Of a stretch of DNA of 64,000 nt, positions 7,323 to 15,524 are shown one piece after another. Each line of letters opens with the position of its first letter. The first letter of the stretch is position 1. Source of the DNA: Thermomonas haemolytica (lineage in GTDB: Bacteria > Pseudomonadota > Gammaproteobacteria > Xanthomonadales > Xanthomonadaceae); assembly GCF_004346265.1 (NCBI RefSeq), contig NZ_SMAP01000003.1, positions 1 through 64,000 on the forward strand. The letters are read 5' to 3'. The notes below the pieces were generated by a model that was given only the letters and a program-made list of their open reading frames with translations, was not told the origin of the DNA and searched no databases. The translations under genes and the position numbers were made by a program.

Positions 7323-8147
7323 ATGCAGGTTCCCGGCACTCTGTTCGTCGTCGCCACCCCGATCGGCAACCTGGGCGATTTCACCCCGCGCGCGCAGCAG
7401 GTGTTGCGCGAGGTGGCGGCGATCTGCGCCGAGGACACCCGCCGCAGCGGCCAGCTGCTGGCGCATTTCGGCATCGCCACCCCACTGCTGGCGCTGCACG
7501 AGCACAACGAGGACGCGATCGCGCAGCGGATCGTGGCGCGCCTGCTCGGCGGCGAGTCGCTGGCGCTGGTCAGCGATGCCGGCACCCCGCTGGTGTCCGA
7601 TCCCGGCTTCCGGCTGGTGCGCGCGGCGCGCGCGGCGGGGGTGAAGGTCAGCCCGGTGCCGGGCGCCAGCGCGCTCATCGCCGCGCTCAGCGTGGCCGGG
7701 TTGCCTAGCGACCGCTTCGTCTTCGAGGGCTTCCTGCCGGCCAAGGCCTCGGCCCGGCGCGAACGCCTGCAGGCGTTGGCCGGCGAGGCGCGCACCCTGA
7801 TCTTCTACGAGTCCTCGCACCGCATCGTCGAGGCCCTGGCCGACATGGCGGCCGCGTTTGGCGGCGACCGTCCCGCGGTGCTGGCGCGCGAGCTGACCAA
7901 GCTGTTCGAGACCGTGCGGGACGGCAGCCTGTCCGGCCTGCTGGCGCAGGTTGAGGCCGATCCCGACCAGCGCAAGGGCGAGTTCGTGCTGCTGGTGCAG
8001 GGTGCCGCCGAGGACGGTGACGCCAAGGTGGCGGAAGGCCTGCGCCTGTACGCGAAGCTCAAGGAGCACCTGCCGCCCTCCACCGCGGCGAAGCTGGCGG
8101 CGGAACTCTCCGGCGCACCACGCAAGGCGCTCTACGGCGCCGAGTAG
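7323..8147 (+). CDS. rsmI: 16S rRNA 2'-O-ribose C1402 methyltransferase
   Basis: RsmI methylates the 2'-OH of C1402 in the decoding centre of 16S rRNA. The 274-residue protein starts MQVPGTLFVVATPIGNLGDF, the signature N-terminus of the family. It then shows the SAM-binding tetrapyrrole-methylase fold: CAEDTRRSGQLL, SLALVSDAGTPLVSDPG, VSPVPGASALIAALSVAG, IFYESSHRI and ARELTKLFET. The C-terminal small domain ends with APRKALYG. The start is fixed by family alignment; the frame is open far upstream only as a high-GC artefact across lpoA. It is divergent from lpoA. Confidence 0.95.
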   Translation: MQVPGTLFVVATPIGNLGDFTPRAQQVLREVAAICAEDTRRSGQLLAHFGIATPLLALHEHNEDAIAQRIVARLLGGESLALVSDAGTPLVSDPGFRLVRAARAAGVKVSPVPGASALIAALSVAGLPSDRFVFEGFLPAKASARRERLQALAGEARTLIFYESSHRIVEALADMAAAFGGDRPAVLARELTKLFETVRDGSLSGLLAQVEADPDQRKGEFVLLVQGAAEDGDAKVAEGLRLYAKLKEHLPPSTAAKLAAELSGAPRKALYGAE

Positions 8148-8181
8148 CGTTGAATTTTGCGTGCCAACAGGCCTGCCATAG

Positions 8182-8200
8182 CCCCCCTTGGCAAGGGGGG
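8182..8200. repeat. C6/G6 hairpin after rsmI
   Basis: CCCCCCTT and AAGGGGGG form a perfect 8-bp stem around a 3-base loop, 34 bases after the rsmI stop. There is no U tract, so it is not a textbook terminator. It may be an intergenic repeat element; the adjoining bases include a CGCCGCGACAGCGGC palindrome-like stretch. Confidence 0.4.
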
Positions 8201-8307
8201 GCGCCGCGACAGCGGCAGGGGATCGGAAGCAATGGAGCGGAGCCCAAAGTTCGTGCTCTTGCAAACGTCGGGGTCATTTGACGGCGAAAGCCGTAAAATG
8301 CACGCGG

Positions 8308-8764
8308 CGGAGTCGGCCAGGCAGTCGCGTCATCCTTCGGGGATGCCGAGGAAAGTCCGGGCTCCACAGGGCACGGTGCCAGGTAACGCCTGGGCGGCGC
8401 GAGCCGACGGAAAGTGCAACAGAAAGATACCGCCGATGGCCCTGTCACCCCTTTGCCGCCGCGGCCGACGCGGCCCGGCATCGGACTTGTCGGCGCAGCC
8501 GACCAAGTCTCTTTCGGAGGCGGCAAAGGGGTGGCAGGGCACAGGCAAGGGTGAAATGGTGCGGTAAGAGCGCACCGCGAGCCTGGCAACAGGCCGGCAC
8601 GGCAAACCCCACCGGGAGCAAGACCAAATAGGGAGACGATGAGGCGGCCCGCCGAGTCTCCGGGTAGGTTGCTCGAGCGTAGCGGTGACGCTGCGCCTAG
8701 AGGAATGGCTGCCACGGCGCGCAAGCGCCGACAGAACCCGGCTTATCGGCCGGCTCCGCCGCCT
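8308..8764 (+). ncRNA. rnpB: RNase P RNA (class A)
   Basis: The catalytic RNA of RNase P, which matures the 5' ends of tRNAs. Conserved bacterial class A blocks appear in order: GAGGAAAGTCCGGGCTCCAC near 8350, a GTGCCAGGTAACGCCTGGG arm near 8375, AGTGCAACAGAAAGATACCG near 8414, GGTGCGGTAAGAGCGCACCG near 8557, GAGCAAGACCAAATAGGG near 8615, GGTAGGTTGCTCGAG near 8663, and ACAGAACCCGGCTTATCGG near 8731. The 5' AGTCGGCC and 3' GGCCGGCT segments can form P1. The P12 arm is greatly enlarged: 8439-8460 pairs with 8519-8540 over 22 bp and encloses a further hairpin, where E. coli has a short stem. Ends are approximate to a few bases. Confidence 0.95.
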
Positions 8765-8959
8765 TCGGGCCGGGCCTTGCGCCCGCGGTTCGACAGGCTC
8801 GCCACGAACGCGATGACAGGTGCGCCGCGCGCGGCCGTTCTTGCGGACACCCGGCGCGCTTTAACACTTGGCTGTGTTTCGGCTGAGCCAGGTTTACGCC
8901 GGATCGATCATGCTATTGCCGGTCGCGTCGGGGGTCCGGCGCTGGATGAGGCTTGGCGC

Positions 8960-9973
8960 ATGCACCCCGTTTCCGAATCGTCCCCGCCCCTGGAGCCGGC
9001 CGCCGGCGATGCCGCGCTGGCGGCGCGCGCGCATGCGCGGCCCAGCATCTCCTGCGTGATCCCGTGCCGCAACGAGGCCGGCAACCTCGACCTGCTGCTG
9101 CCGCGGCTGCTGGCCGTGTTGGAGCCGCTGGCGCCGGCGTGGGAGGTGATCCTGGTGGATGACGGCAGCACCGACGACACCCCGCAGCGGCTGGCGGCGT
9201 GGACCCGCCGCGCCGGCATCCGCACGGTCGAGCTGTCGCGCAACTTCGGCAAGGAGGCGGCGCTGACCGCCGGGCTGCAGGCCGCGCGCGGCGAGGTGGT
9301 GGTGATGCTGGATGCCGACCTCCAGCACGAGCCGGAGCTGATCCCGACCCTGCTGGAAAAGTGGCGGGAAGGCGCCGACAGCGTGTATGCCGTGCGCAGC
9401 AGCCGCGCCGACGAAAGCCTGTTCAAGCGGCTCGGCGCGCGCGGGTTCTACGCGCTGGTGAACGCGGGCGACCGCGTGGAGATCCCGCCCAACGCCGGCG
9501 ATTTCCGGCTGATGGACCGCGCGGTGGTGGAAGCGCTGTTGGCTCTGCCCGAGCGCAACCGGTTCATGAAGGGGCTGTACGCCTGGGTCGGGTTCCGCGC
9601 GGTGGCGGTGCCCTACATGCCGGCCGCGCGCGCCGCCGGGCGCACCCATTTCCGCCCGATGCGGCTGGTGAACTTCGCCCTCGATGGGCTGATCGGCTTC
9701 TCCACCTGGCCGCTGCGCCTGCTCACCCTGACCGGCTTCGCGCTGGCCCTGCTGGCGTTCGGCTATGGCCTGTTCCTGGTGGTCGAGTACCTGCTGCACG
9801 GGCACCGGGTCAGCGGCTGGACCACGATCGTGGTCGGCATCATGTTCTCCGCCGGGCTGCAGCTGGTGTCGCTGGGGGTGGTCGGCGAATACGTCGGGCG
9901 GATCTTCGAGGAGGTCAAGCGGCGCCCGCTGTATATCGTCAAACGCCGCCGCGGCCAGGGGCTGGGCGAGTGA
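8960..9973 (+). CDS. Polyprenyl-phosphate glycosyltransferase (ArnC/DPMS-like GT2)
   Basis: This 337-residue enzyme has a cytoplasmic GT2 domain (SISCVIPCRNEAGNLD, VILVDDGSTDDT, LSRNFGKEAALTAGLQAA, MLDADLQHEPELIP) and two C-terminal membrane helices at about residues 250-272 and 290-312, ending GEYVGRIFEEVKRRP. This layout is that of ArnC, GtrB and PgtB-type enzymes that load a sugar onto undecaprenyl phosphate. ATG 8960 is chosen because family homology begins just after it. Its last bases overlap the GTG of the ArnT-like gene (GTGA), so the two are coupled: one loads the carrier and the next uses it. Confidence 0.88.
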   Translation: MHPVSESSPPLEPAAGDAALAARAHARPSISCVIPCRNEAGNLDLLLPRLLAVLEPLAPAWEVILVDDGSTDDTPQRLAAWTRRAGIRTVELSRNFGKEAALTAGLQAARGEVVVMLDADLQHEPELIPTLLEKWREGADSVYAVRSSRADESLFKRLGARGFYALVNAGDRVEIPPNAGDFRLMDRAVVEALLALPERNRFMKGLYAWVGFRAVAVPYMPAARAAGRTHFRPMRLVNFALDGLIGFSTWPLRLLTLTGFALALLAFGYGLFLVVEYLLHGHRVSGWTTIVVGIMFSAGLQLVSLGVVGEYVGRIFEEVKRRPLYIVKRRRGQGLGE

Positions 9974-11544
9974 GCACGCGCCTGCAGGATGACCGTCGCG
10001 GGCTGGCCAGGGTCGCGCTGCTGGCGCTGCTGTGGCTGGGCCTGCTGGCCTGGGCGCGGCCGCTGATGCTGCCGGACGAGGGCCGCTATGTCGGCGTGGC
10101 CTGGGGCATGCTGCGCAGCGGCGACTGGCTGACCCCGACCCTGGACGGGCTGCCGTATTTCCACAAGCCGCCGCTGTTCTACTGGATCACCGCGGCGGCG
10201 ATGAAGCTGCTGGGGGTGTGGGAGTGGCCGGCGCGGCTGGCTTCCATCCTCGGCGCCTGGGCCGGCGCGCTGGCGGTGTTCGCGCTGCTGCGGCGCTGGT
10301 GGGGCGAGCGCGATGCGCGCCTGGCGCTGTGGGTGCTGCTGCTGCAGCCGGCGTTCTACCTGGGGGCGCAGTTCGCCAACCTCGACATGCTGGTGGCCGG
10401 CGCGATCACCGTCACCATCGCGCTGCTGGCGCAGGCGGCGCTGGCGCTGGAGCGCGGCCTGCCGTACCGCGGCGCGCTGCTGGGCGCGTACGTGGCGGCC
10501 GCGCTGGCGGTGCTGGCCAAGGGCCTGATCGGGATGGTGCTGCCGGGCCTGGTGGTGACCGCCTGGCTGCTCTCGGGCGGGCGCTGGCGCACCTGGCTGC
10601 ACCTGCTGTCGCTGCCGGGGCTGGTGCTGTTCGCGCTGATCGCCGCGCCGTGGTTCATCGCCATGCAGCAGCGGTTCCCGGAATTCCTGCACTACTTCTT
10701 CGTGGTCCAGCACTTCCAGCGTTTCGCGGAGACCGGCTTCAACAACGTGCAGCCGTTCTGGTTCTACCCGGCGGTGCTGGTGCTGGCCACATTGCCGTGG
10801 CTGCCCTGGCTGAAACCGCTGCTGGCCCGCGGGCAGGCCGTGGATCCGCTGCGCGCCGACCTGCGCCGGCTGATGTGGCTGTGGGTAGTGGTGGTGACCG
10901 CGTTCTTCTCGCTGCCGGCGTCCAAGCTGGTGGGCTACATCCTGCCAGCCATCCCGCCGCTGGCGGTGCTGCTGGCGGATGGCATCGCTGCGCATCGCCA
11001 GCGCCATGGCCACCTCGGGCGCGGGATCTGGGTGAGCGCGGGCGTCTCGGTGGCGCTCTGCGTGCTGGCGATCGGCCTGCTGGCGGCGCGCACCCCGAAT
11101 TCGAGCAAGGAACTGGGGCTGGAGCTGCGCGCCCAGCGCCAGGCCGGCGAGCCGGTATTCCTGCTGGGCGAGTACTACTTCGACCTGCCCATCTACGCGC
11201 GCCTGGAGCAGCCTGAAGTTTACGTGCTGGACTGGGACGACCCGGCGATCCGCCGCCGCGACACCTGGCGCAAGGAACTGGCCGATGCCGGCGATTTCGA
11301 CCCGGCGCTGGCGGCCCGGTTGCTGCTGCGCCCGCCGCAGCTGGCGCTGGCGCTGTGCCGGGTGCCGGTGGCCTGGCTGGTGGGGCCGAAGACCGCGCCG
11401 CAGGCCTTCCCGCTGCTGGGGCAGGCGCGCCAGGTGGCGGCCAACGACGAGGCCGCGCTGTGGCGGATCACGCCGGAGACGCCTTCGGTCAGGGCCGCGC
11501 TGGGCTGTCCCGGAACACCCATAGCCGGCTCAGCAGCCAGGTGA
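9970..11544 (+). CDS. ArnT-like lipid-linked sugar transferase (GT83/PMT)
   Basis: This 524-residue polytopic protein has the ArnT/PMT layout: a first periplasmic loop with the catalytic-type DEGRYVGVAWGMLRSGDW acidic motif, PYFHKPPLFYW, many membrane helices, SLPASKLVGYILPAIPPLAVL, and a C-terminal soluble domain of about 170 residues. Such enzymes transfer a sugar from undecaprenyl phosphate to lipid A or another envelope acceptor. It starts with GTG overlapping the preceding GT2 stop. The ArnC-like partner upstream supports sugar transfer, but no aminoarabinose synthesis genes are present, so the sugar is unknown. Its final 56 bases overlap the convergent gtrA gene. Confidence 0.85.
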   Translation: MSTRLQDDRRGLARVALLALLWLGLLAWARPLMLPDEGRYVGVAWGMLRSGDWLTPTLDGLPYFHKPPLFYWITAAAMKLLGVWEWPARLASILGAWAGALAVFALLRRWWGERDARLALWVLLLQPAFYLGAQFANLDMLVAGAITVTIALLAQAALALERGLPYRGALLGAYVAAALAVLAKGLIGMVLPGLVVTAWLLSGGRWRTWLHLLSLPGLVLFALIAAPWFIAMQQRFPEFLHYFFVVQHFQRFAETGFNNVQPFWFYPAVLVLATLPWLPWLKPLLARGQAVDPLRADLRRLMWLWVVVVTAFFSLPASKLVGYILPAIPPLAVLLADGIAAHRQRHGHLGRGIWVSAGVSVALCVLAIGLLAARTPNSSKELGLELRAQRQAGEPVFLLGEYYFDLPIYARLEQPEVYVLDWDDPAIRRRDTWRKELADAGDFDPALAARLLLRPPQLALALCRVPVAWLVGPKTAPQAFPLLGQARQVAANDEAALWRITPETPSVRAALGCPGTPIAGSAAR

Positions 11545-11887
11545 TCCCGGCCACGAACACCAGCACCGCGCCCAGCAGCAGCTGGTAGCCGATCCGGCTC
11601 AGGTGCAGCGCCAGCGCGTAGGTGGTTTCGTTCAATGCAAAGCCGAAGGCCGAGAGCAGGAAGAACCGGCGCGCGGAATCGCGTACCGGCACCCCGTGGC
11701 CGCGGAAGGTGAGGTGATGGTGGCCGGCGAACGACACAGTGAAGGCCACCAGCCAGCCCAGCACGTTCGCCGCCAGCGGCGGCAGGCCGGCGTGTTCCAC
11801 CAGCGCCACCACCACCAGCCAGTGCACGGCGGCGGCGGCGCAGCCGACGGCGATGAAGCGCAAGGGGCGCGGGATGTGGTGCACCAT
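11489..11887 (-). CDS. GtrA family membrane protein
   Basis: This 132-residue protein has four predicted membrane helices (PLRFIAVGCAAAAVHWLVVV; LGWLVAFTVSFAGH; FFLLSAFGFALNETTYAL; LLGAVLVFVAGITWLLSR) with the GtrA-type VSFAGHHHLTF motif after helix 2 and LWVFRD at the end. GtrA proteins are thought to flip undecaprenyl-phosphate-linked sugars. That fits the ArnC-like and ArnT-like genes on the opposite strand. ATG 11887 is chosen from family homology; earlier in-frame codons lie in the divergent promoter gap. The 3' end overlaps the ArnT-like gene convergently by 56 bases. Confidence 0.88.
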   Translation of the reverse strand: MVHHIPRPLRFIAVGCAAAAVHWLVVVALVEHAGLPPLAANVLGWLVAFTVSFAGHHHLTFRGHGVPVRDSARRFFLLSAFGFALNETTYALALHLSRIGYQLLLGAVLVFVAGITWLLSRLWVFRDSPARP

Positions 11888-11912
11888 GGCGGGGTCAGGG
11901 CTTGAAGAGACG

Positions 11913-12764
11913 ATGCGGATGGTCGAGGGACTGCCGGAGGTGGGGCTGTGCATCTGCGCCGATGATTACGGGCTGGATGCGGGGGTCAATGCCGCGGTGG
12001 CGCAGCTGGCCGGGCGCGGCCGCCTGCAGGCCACCGGGGCGCTGGTGGGCGCGCCGGCCTGGCGGCAGGGCCTGCACTGGCTGCGCGGCGGCGCTGACGG
12101 CGGGCTGGAGGTGGGGTTGCATCTGGACTTCACCGAGGCGCCGCTGACGCCGGGGGCGCGCCACCGGTTGCCGGCATTGATCGCGCAATCCTACGTGGGT
12201 TCGCTCGATGCCGCGATGGTGCGCGCCGAGATCCGTGCCCAGCTGGACGCGTTCGAGGATGGCCTCGGGCGGGCCCCGGCCTTCGTCGATGGCCACCAGC
12301 ACGTGCACCAGCTGCCGGTGATCCGGCGCGCGCTGCTGGAGGAACTGGCGCGGCGCTATCCGGCCTCCGGCCCGCGGCCCTGGCTGCGCGACACCCGCGG
12401 GCGCTGGGCGGGAATGCGGGTGGCGGGCCTGCAGGATGCGGCCAAGGCCGGCGTCATCGCGGCGCTGGGCGCGCGGGCACTGGCGGCCGGCGCGCGCGCT
12501 GCCGGGTTCCGCCAGAACCGCGGTTTCCTCGGCGTGTACGGCTTCGCCGGCGGGCAGGCGCACTACGCCCGGCTGCTGCGCGGCTGGCTGGCGGCGGCAC
12601 GCCCCGGGGACCTGCTGATGTGCCATCCCGGCGATGGCGCCGGCGATGCGCTGGCCGCGGCGCGCCAGGCCGAATTCGCGGTGCTGGCGGCGCCCGCGCT
12701 GGACGACTGGCTCGCGCAGGCGCGGGTGCGGCTGCTGCCGATGCGCCGCCTGCTCGCGGCCTGA
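11913..12764 (+). CDS. ChbG/HpnK (YdjC) family carbohydrate deacetylase
   Basis: This 283-residue enzyme has the YdjC/ChbG metal-binding layout: CICADDYGLDAGVN at the N-terminus (Asp ligand), EVGLHLDFTEAPL (His), and DGHQHVHQLPVI (His and catalytic region), ending with MCHPGD. Members remove N-acetyl groups from small sugars or sugar lipids; HpnK is the hopanoid-associated member. It is divergent from gtrA, 25 bases apart, and together with the ArnC-like and ArnT-like genes suggests that a lipid-linked N-acetyl sugar is deacetylated. That link is inferred from context. ATG 11919 is an equally possible start. Confidence 0.85.
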   Translation: MRMVEGLPEVGLCICADDYGLDAGVNAAVAQLAGRGRLQATGALVGAPAWRQGLHWLRGGADGGLEVGLHLDFTEAPLTPGARHRLPALIAQSYVGSLDAAMVRAEIRAQLDAFEDGLGRAPAFVDGHQHVHQLPVIRRALLEELARRYPASGPRPWLRDTRGRWAGMRVAGLQDAAKAGVIAALGARALAAGARAAGFRQNRGFLGVYGFAGGQAHYARLLRGWLAAARPGDLLMCHPGDGAGDALAAARQAEFAVLAAPALDDWLAQARVRLLPMRRLLAA

Positions 12765-12799
12765 GTGGGCGCTTGCCGCCGCCGCCCGCCTGCGTGCGT

Positions 12800-13555
12800 T
12801 CAGTCGGCCAGCGTGGTTTCGCCCAGGAACACCCCGTCCGGCCCGAACCGGCGCTCGCAGATGCGCCCGCGCCCGGCGGCGTCCACCAGCAGCAGGGTGC
12901 TGGCGCGGGTGCCGTAGCGCGGGCCGCGGATGAAGCAGGGCGACAGCTGCCGCTCCAGCGCAAGTCCAACGCCGGTCTCCGGCAGCTCCGCGTCCGCGGC
13001 CGGGGTTTCGTCCGCCAGTGCCTGCCACAGCGGCTGCAGGTCGTCGTCGCCGGCGTCCACCCAGGCCTGCAGCACCGCGCGCAGGCGACGCACCTTGGGC
13101 CAGTCGGCATCGAAGGCGCCGTTCGACAGCCCGTGCACGCCCGGCGCGATCGCCTGCACGCCGGCGGCGGGATGGTTGCCGATGTAGAAGCAGCCGCGCG
13201 CATCGGCCACCACCAGGTTGAACGGGGCGTAGCGCCCGGCCTGCGCGGCCAGCTGCGCGGCGTAGTCGGCGGCGGCCAGCGAGCCGGCCAGGAACGCCGC
13301 CGGCAGGTCGCCGCGCGAGGGCCCGTCGAACGGGCGCGGCAGGCCGTCGCGCACATTGGTTACCACCGCGGCGCGGCCGTCCGCGCCCAGGCCCATCCAG
13401 GTGCCGCCGGCCCGCAGGTCGCGCCCGGCGCGCACCGGGGCGTCCGGCCAGGCCGCCAGCGCCGCCGCCGGCCGCGCGTGTGCCTCGTCGCGGTTGCCGG
13501 CCAGCACCAGTCGCCAGTGGGGATGGGTGTTCCAGGCGAGTGCGAGCAGGCACAT
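12800..13555 (-). CDS. NRDE/TANGO2 family Ntn-hydrolase-like protein
   Basis: This 251-residue protein begins MCLLALAW, leaving Cys2 as a potential N-terminal nucleophile, and has the family signature NRDE at residues 21-24. RAGGTWMGLGADGRAAVVTN and a C-terminal STLLLVDAAGRGRICERRF also match the TANGO2/NRDE family. The biochemical role of bacterial members is not settled; eukaryotic TANGO2 is linked to heme and lipid handling. It stands alone, convergent with the deacetylase gene and divergent from mraZ. Confidence 0.88.
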   Translation of the reverse strand: MCLLALAWNTHPHWRLVLAGNRDEAHARPAAALAAWPDAPVRAGRDLRAGGTWMGLGADGRAAVVTNVRDGLPRPFDGPSRGDLPAAFLAGSLAAADYAAQLAAQAGRYAPFNLVVADARGCFYIGNHPAAGVQAIAPGVHGLSNGAFDADWPKVRRLRAVLQAWVDAGDDDLQPLWQALADETPAADAELPETGVGLALERQLSPCFIRGPRYGTRASTLLLVDAAGRGRICERRFGPDGVFLGETTLAD

Positions 13556-13657
13556 CCGCGCATTGTGCCGGCGTGTGGTGACGGGATTTGCTGCGGCGCA
13601 GCAATCCTTCGAAATGGCGAAAGCGCCTGAATGCGGCCAGCTCCGGAAGCGTGCGCT

Positions 13658-13674
13658 GTCTCAAAATTTGAGAC
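13658..13674. promoter_or_regulatory. Perfect 17-bp palindrome upstream of mraZ
   Basis: GTCTCAAA-A-TTTGAGAC is a perfect inverted repeat of 8+8 bases in the 315-base gap between the NRDE gene and mraZ. It looks like a dimeric regulator operator. It could serve the divergent NRDE gene (about 100 bases before its start) or the dcw promoter. Confidence 0.4.
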
Positions 13675-13686
13675 GGAACATAAGCT

Positions 13687-13695
13687 TGTGGATAA
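13687..13695 (-). promoter_or_regulatory. Consensus DnaA box upstream of mraZ
   Basis: The minus strand reads TTATCCACA, identical to the high-affinity DnaA box consensus. It lies 71 bases before the -35 element of the putative mra promoter. Chance occurrence of one 9-mer in 64 kb is possible, so function is inferred from its position. Confidence 0.45.
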
Positions 13696-13765
13696 AGCTT
13701 GAACAACTTCTTGAAGTTTGCTGCAAGTCCTTGACCGGGCTTGGGAAATTTCCAGCGCGAAGTTG

Positions 13766-13793
13766 TTGACAGGCGGGTAGGGCCTGCTAATGT
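13766..13793 (+). promoter_or_regulatory. Putative Pmra promoter of the dcw cluster
   Basis: A perfect -35 TTGACA (13766-13771) is followed after 16 bases by TAATGT (13788-13793), about 78 bases before the mraZ ATG. The rest of the 13556-13870 gap holds the palindrome, the DnaA box and a TTGCTGC/GCAGCAA inverted repeat near 13590. Confidence 0.65.
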
Positions 13794-13801
13794 GGCGCTT
13801 C

Positions 13802-13826
13802 GTGGGAAAACCGGGAAAAAAGTGGT
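13802..13826 (+). promoter_or_regulatory. Possible MraZ operator repeats
   Basis: TGGGA (13803), CGGGA (13812) and GTGGT (13822) follow each other at roughly 10-base intervals just downstream of the -10 element. MraZ is known to bind TGGGN repeats of about this period at its own promoter. The second and third repeats are degenerate. Confidence 0.45.
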
Positions 13827-13870
13827 TTTCCCGGGGCGAACTCCGCGGCAGACGGGGCAGGCGACAGGCA

Positions 13871-14317
13871 ATGTTTCACGGCGAAACCGCCATCACCATC
13901 GACGACAAGGGCCGGCTGGCGATCCCGACCAGCTACCGGGATCTGGTCGCGCGTGCGTGCGGCAACCGCCTGGTGGTGACCTACAGCCCGTTCGACACCG
14001 ACGCGCTCTACATCTACCCGCACCACGTGTGGGAGGCGCTGCGCGAGAAGGTCAACGCGCTGCCCAAGGCCAAGCGCGCCAACCGCATCCTGCAGTTCAA
14101 GCTGGTCGGCGCGGCGACCTTCGTCGAGCCGGACGGCAGCGGCCGCATTTCGCTGCCGGCCAGCCACCGCAGCGCGGTCGGGATCGACCGCCGGGTGGTC
14201 CTGCAAGGCAGTGGCGACAAGTTCGAGCTGCGCAGCGAGCAGGCGCATCTGGGCCAGGTCCACCAGATCCTCGGGGACGAGGACATGGACGACGACCTGC
14301 TGGGCCTGCCGTTGTGA
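13871..14317 (+). CDS. mraZ: Transcriptional regulator MraZ
   Basis: First gene of the division and cell wall cluster. The 148-residue protein has two AbrB-like SpoVT repeats: [19 protein letters not shown] at the start and [16 protein letters not shown] at about residue 85. MraZ forms a ring-shaped multimer and represses its own operon. The ATG at 13871 gives the family N-terminus. Its stop overlaps the GTG start of rsmH. A good promoter and TGGGN-like repeats lie upstream, consistent with autoregulation. Confidence 0.96.
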   Translation: MFHGETAITIDDKGRLAIPTSYRDLVARACGNRLVVTYSPFDTDALYIYPHHVWEALREKVNALPKAKRANRILQFKLVGAATFVEPDGSGRISLPASHRSAVGIDRRVVLQGSGDKFELRSEQAHLGQVHQILGDEDMDDDLLGLPL

Positions 14318-15261
14318 CGGGCGGTGGCGCGGACAGCGCGTCCGCCCACCTCCCGGTGCTGTTTGCCGAGGTCATGGACGGTCTGGCGGTGAAAGGGGAT
14401 GGACGCTATCTGGATGGCACGTTCGGGCGTGGCGGGCATGCGCGCGGGGTGTTGCAGCGGCTGGGGCCGCAAGGGCGTTTGCTGGTGATGGACAAGGACC
14501 CGGAAGCGATCGCGGAGGCCATGCGGATGGCCGCGGCCGATGCGCGCCTGCACTGGCGGCGCGGCAGCTTCGCCACCCTGGCCGGCTGGGAGGAAACCGC
14601 CTCGGGCCTCGACGGCGTGCTGCTGGACCTGGGCGTGTCCTCGCCGCAGCTGGACGTGGCCGCGCGCGGATTCTCGTTCGGCAAAGACGGCCCGCTGGAC
14701 ATGCGCATGGACCCCGAGGCCGGCGAGAGCGCGGCCGACTGGCTGGCGCGCGCCTCCGAGCAGGAGATCGCCGACGTGCTGTGGACCTACGGCGAAGAGC
14801 GCCAGAGCCGCCGCATCGCGCGCGCGATCGTGGCCCGCCGCAGCCAGCAGCCGATCGCCCGCACCGCGCAGCTGGCTGAGCTGATCGCGCAGGTGATGCC
14901 GCGCGGCGACAGCAAGACCCATCCGGCCACCCGCAGCTTCCAGGCCATCCGCATCCACATCAACCGCGAGCTGGCCGATCTCGAGGCCGGCCTCGACGCC
15001 GCGCTGGCGCGCCTGAAGCCCGGTGGGCGGCTGGTGGTGATCAGCTTCCATTCGCTGGAAGACCGCATCGTCAAGCAGTTCATGGCCCGCCACGCGAAGG
15101 CGCCGCCGGCCAACCGGCGGATGCCGGTGGCGGTGGCGTTCACCCCGATCCTGCGTCTGGTCGGCGGCGCGCAGAAGGCCGGCGCGGCGGAGCTGGCGGC
15201 CAATCCGCGCGCGCGCAGCGCGGTGCTGCGGGTCGCGGAAAAGCTGGAGGTGGCGGCATGA
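14314..15261 (+). CDS. rsmH: 16S rRNA N4-methyltransferase of C1402
   Basis: RsmH (MraW) adds the N4 methyl to C1402 of 16S rRNA, the same nucleotide whose ribose is methylated by RsmI at 7323-8147. The 315-residue protein shows [33 protein letters not shown] (SAM site), [37 protein letters not shown] and [15 protein letters not shown]. It starts at GTG 14314, overlapping the mraZ stop (GTGA), and its end overlaps ftsL (ATGA). Confidence 0.96.
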   Translation: MTGGGADSASAHLPVLFAEVMDGLAVKGDGRYLDGTFGRGGHARGVLQRLGPQGRLLVMDKDPEAIAEAMRMAAADARLHWRRGSFATLAGWEETASGLDGVLLDLGVSSPQLDVAARGFSFGKDGPLDMRMDPEAGESAADWLARASEQEIADVLWTYGEERQSRRIARAIVARRSQQPIARTAQLAELIAQVMPRGDSKTHPATRSFQAIRIHINRELADLEAGLDAALARLKPGGRLVVISFHSLEDRIVKQFMARHAKAPPANRRMPVAVAFTPILRLVGGAQKAGAAELAANPRARSAVLRVAEKLEVAA

Positions 15262-15524
15262 TCCGTGGCCTGCTCGTCGCCGCGCTGGTGCTGGCCAACG
15301 TCGCCAGCGCACTGCTGATCGTGCGCGACCGCCACGAGCACCGGCAGGCGTTCATCGCGCTGACCCGGCTGGAGAAGGCGCGCGACGACCTCAACATCGA
15401 GTTCGGCCGGCTGCAGCTGGAGCAGGCCACCTGGGCGGAGAGCAACCGCGTGGACCAGGTGGCGCGCGCACAGCTGGGCATGGCCTTCCCGCGCACCGAA
15501 GACGTCGTGGTGGTGCGGCGATGA
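15258..15524 (+). CDS. ftsL: Cell division protein FtsL
   Basis: This 88-residue bitopic protein has one membrane helix (residues 4-21, [18 protein letters not shown]) followed by a periplasmic coiled coil ([20 protein letters not shown]) and the conserved VARAQLGM...P terminus. FtsL joins FtsB and FtsQ in the divisome core that activates FtsW-FtsI. It is shorter than E. coli FtsL (121 aa) because the cytoplasmic tail is nearly absent. Four-base overlaps on both sides place it in the operon. Confidence 0.93.
   Translation: MIRGLLVAALVLANVASALLIVRDRHEHRQAFIALTRLEKARDDLNIEFGRLQLEQATWAESNRVDQVARAQLGMAFPRTEDVVVVRR

Noticed and set aside
8765-8959. Upstream in-frame extension of the GT2 gene to 8639
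   Set aside because: The extension runs through the 3' part of the RNase P RNA; family homology starts after the ATG at 8960.
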